This document shows positions 12,166 through 12,261 of a DNA stretch of 12,261 nucleotides, in pieces. The first letter of the stretch is position 1; every line of letters starts with the position of its first letter. The notes beneath the pieces were generated by a model, which saw nothing but the letters and a program-made list of their open reading frames with translations, ran no database searches and was not told the DNA's origin. Source of the DNA: CAYGAW01 sp964492135 (GTDB taxonomy: Bacteria; Chloroflexota; Anaerolineae; UBA7937; B3-Chlor); assembly GCA_964492135.1 (NCBI GenBank), contig CAZBJW010000128.1, positions 1 through 12,261 on the forward strand, given 5' to 3'. Both the position numbers and the translations under genes were made by a program.

Positions 12166-12261
12166 ATGATCAACACACCCATGCTGATTCAGCATGGCGC
12201 CGCTGACCCCCACCTGCCCTCCAAGAATGCCCACCTGATGGCCGCCGCATTGGACTACTAT
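12166..12261 (+). pseudogene. Alpha/beta-hydrolase (S9 peptidase-like) C-terminal fragment lacking its front part
   Basis: From the ATG at 12166 the frame reads M-I-N-T-P-M-L-I-Q-H-G-A-A-D-P-H-L-P-S-K, then a helix-like N-A-H-L-M-A-A-A-L-D-Y-Y to the window end. The pattern I-x-T-P-x-L-I-x-H-G-x-x-D-x-x-x-P is the strand and catalytic-Asp loop of alpha/beta-hydrolases such as prolyl oligopeptidase-type (S9) enzymes. In those it lies in the last third of the protein. The frame is open only back to a stop at 12085-12087, and no Gly-x-Ser-x-Gly nucleophile region is found upstream in any frame. The gene therefore appears truncated at its 5' end, unless it is a different short protein. GGAG eight bases before the ATG may be chance. 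Confidence 0.4.

Noticed and set aside
12180..12196. Perfect 8-bp inverted repeat CATGCTGA-T-TCAGCATG
   Set aside because: It lies inside the conserved P-M-L-I-Q-H-G coding stretch of the hydrolase fragment and is probably a coincidence of codons.

Overview
This window looks like a stretch of moderately GC-rich chromosome from an anaerobic or facultatively anaerobic bacterium, probably known only from metagenomic assembly. It contains a 10-base N scaffold gap, and its left edge ends in an A12 tract that breaks a gene. The gene set fits Chloroflexota (Dehalococcoidia/Anaerolineae-like) best: an aldehyde:ferredoxin oxidoreductase with its own polyferredoxin, a free-standing 'two-component propeller' lipoprotein, a COG3375-type GNAT beside a MenC/NSAR-type enolase, a THEP1 NTPase, a GH38 mannosidase and a polar amino-acid ABC importer. 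The phylum is an inference from gene content, not a measurement.

Layout. (1) Positions 18-662, minus strand: a four-cluster ferredoxin followed by the first 34 codons of an AOR-family oxidoreductase that runs off the left edge. (2) Positions 710-785: two back-to-back sigma70-like promoters, one for the ferredoxin/AOR pair and one for the plus-strand operon. (3) Positions 843-8019, plus strand: five genes in tandem, namely the propeller lipoprotein, GNAT, N-succinylamino-acid racemase/OSBS-like enolase, THEP1 NTPase and GH38 alpha-mannosidase. The first four are separated by 2, 15 and 7 bp and are almost certainly co-transcribed; the mannosidase follows after a gap of about 88 bp. (4) Positions 8110-11816, minus strand, convergent with the previous block: a substrate-binding lipoprotein, a GC-rich intercistronic hairpin, a permease, an ATPase with a TTG start overlapping the permease, a terminator-like hairpin and a short threonine/serine dehydratase. 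A near-consensus promoter (TTGACA-N17-TAGAAT) drives the ABC operon. (5) Positions 11909-12261: about 250 bp with no convincing gene, then a fragment of an alpha/beta-hydrolase running off the right edge.

How the genes may fit together. The ABC importer would bring in polar amino acids. The dehydratase deaminates hydroxy-amino acids to 2-oxo acids. AOR plus ferredoxin oxidises aldehydes with ferredoxin as acceptor, a usual partner of amino-acid fermentation. The GNAT + enolase pair resembles the N-succinylation/racemisation route for converting D- to L-amino acids described for Geobacillus NSAR. The expected deacylase is not in the window, and no other menaquinone genes are present, which argues against a MenC role. 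The most interesting unit is the plus-strand operon, in which a putative exported double seven-blade propeller is translationally coupled to cytoplasmic N-acyl-amino-acid chemistry. I see no CRISPR array, tRNA, rRNA, insertion sequence or phage gene.
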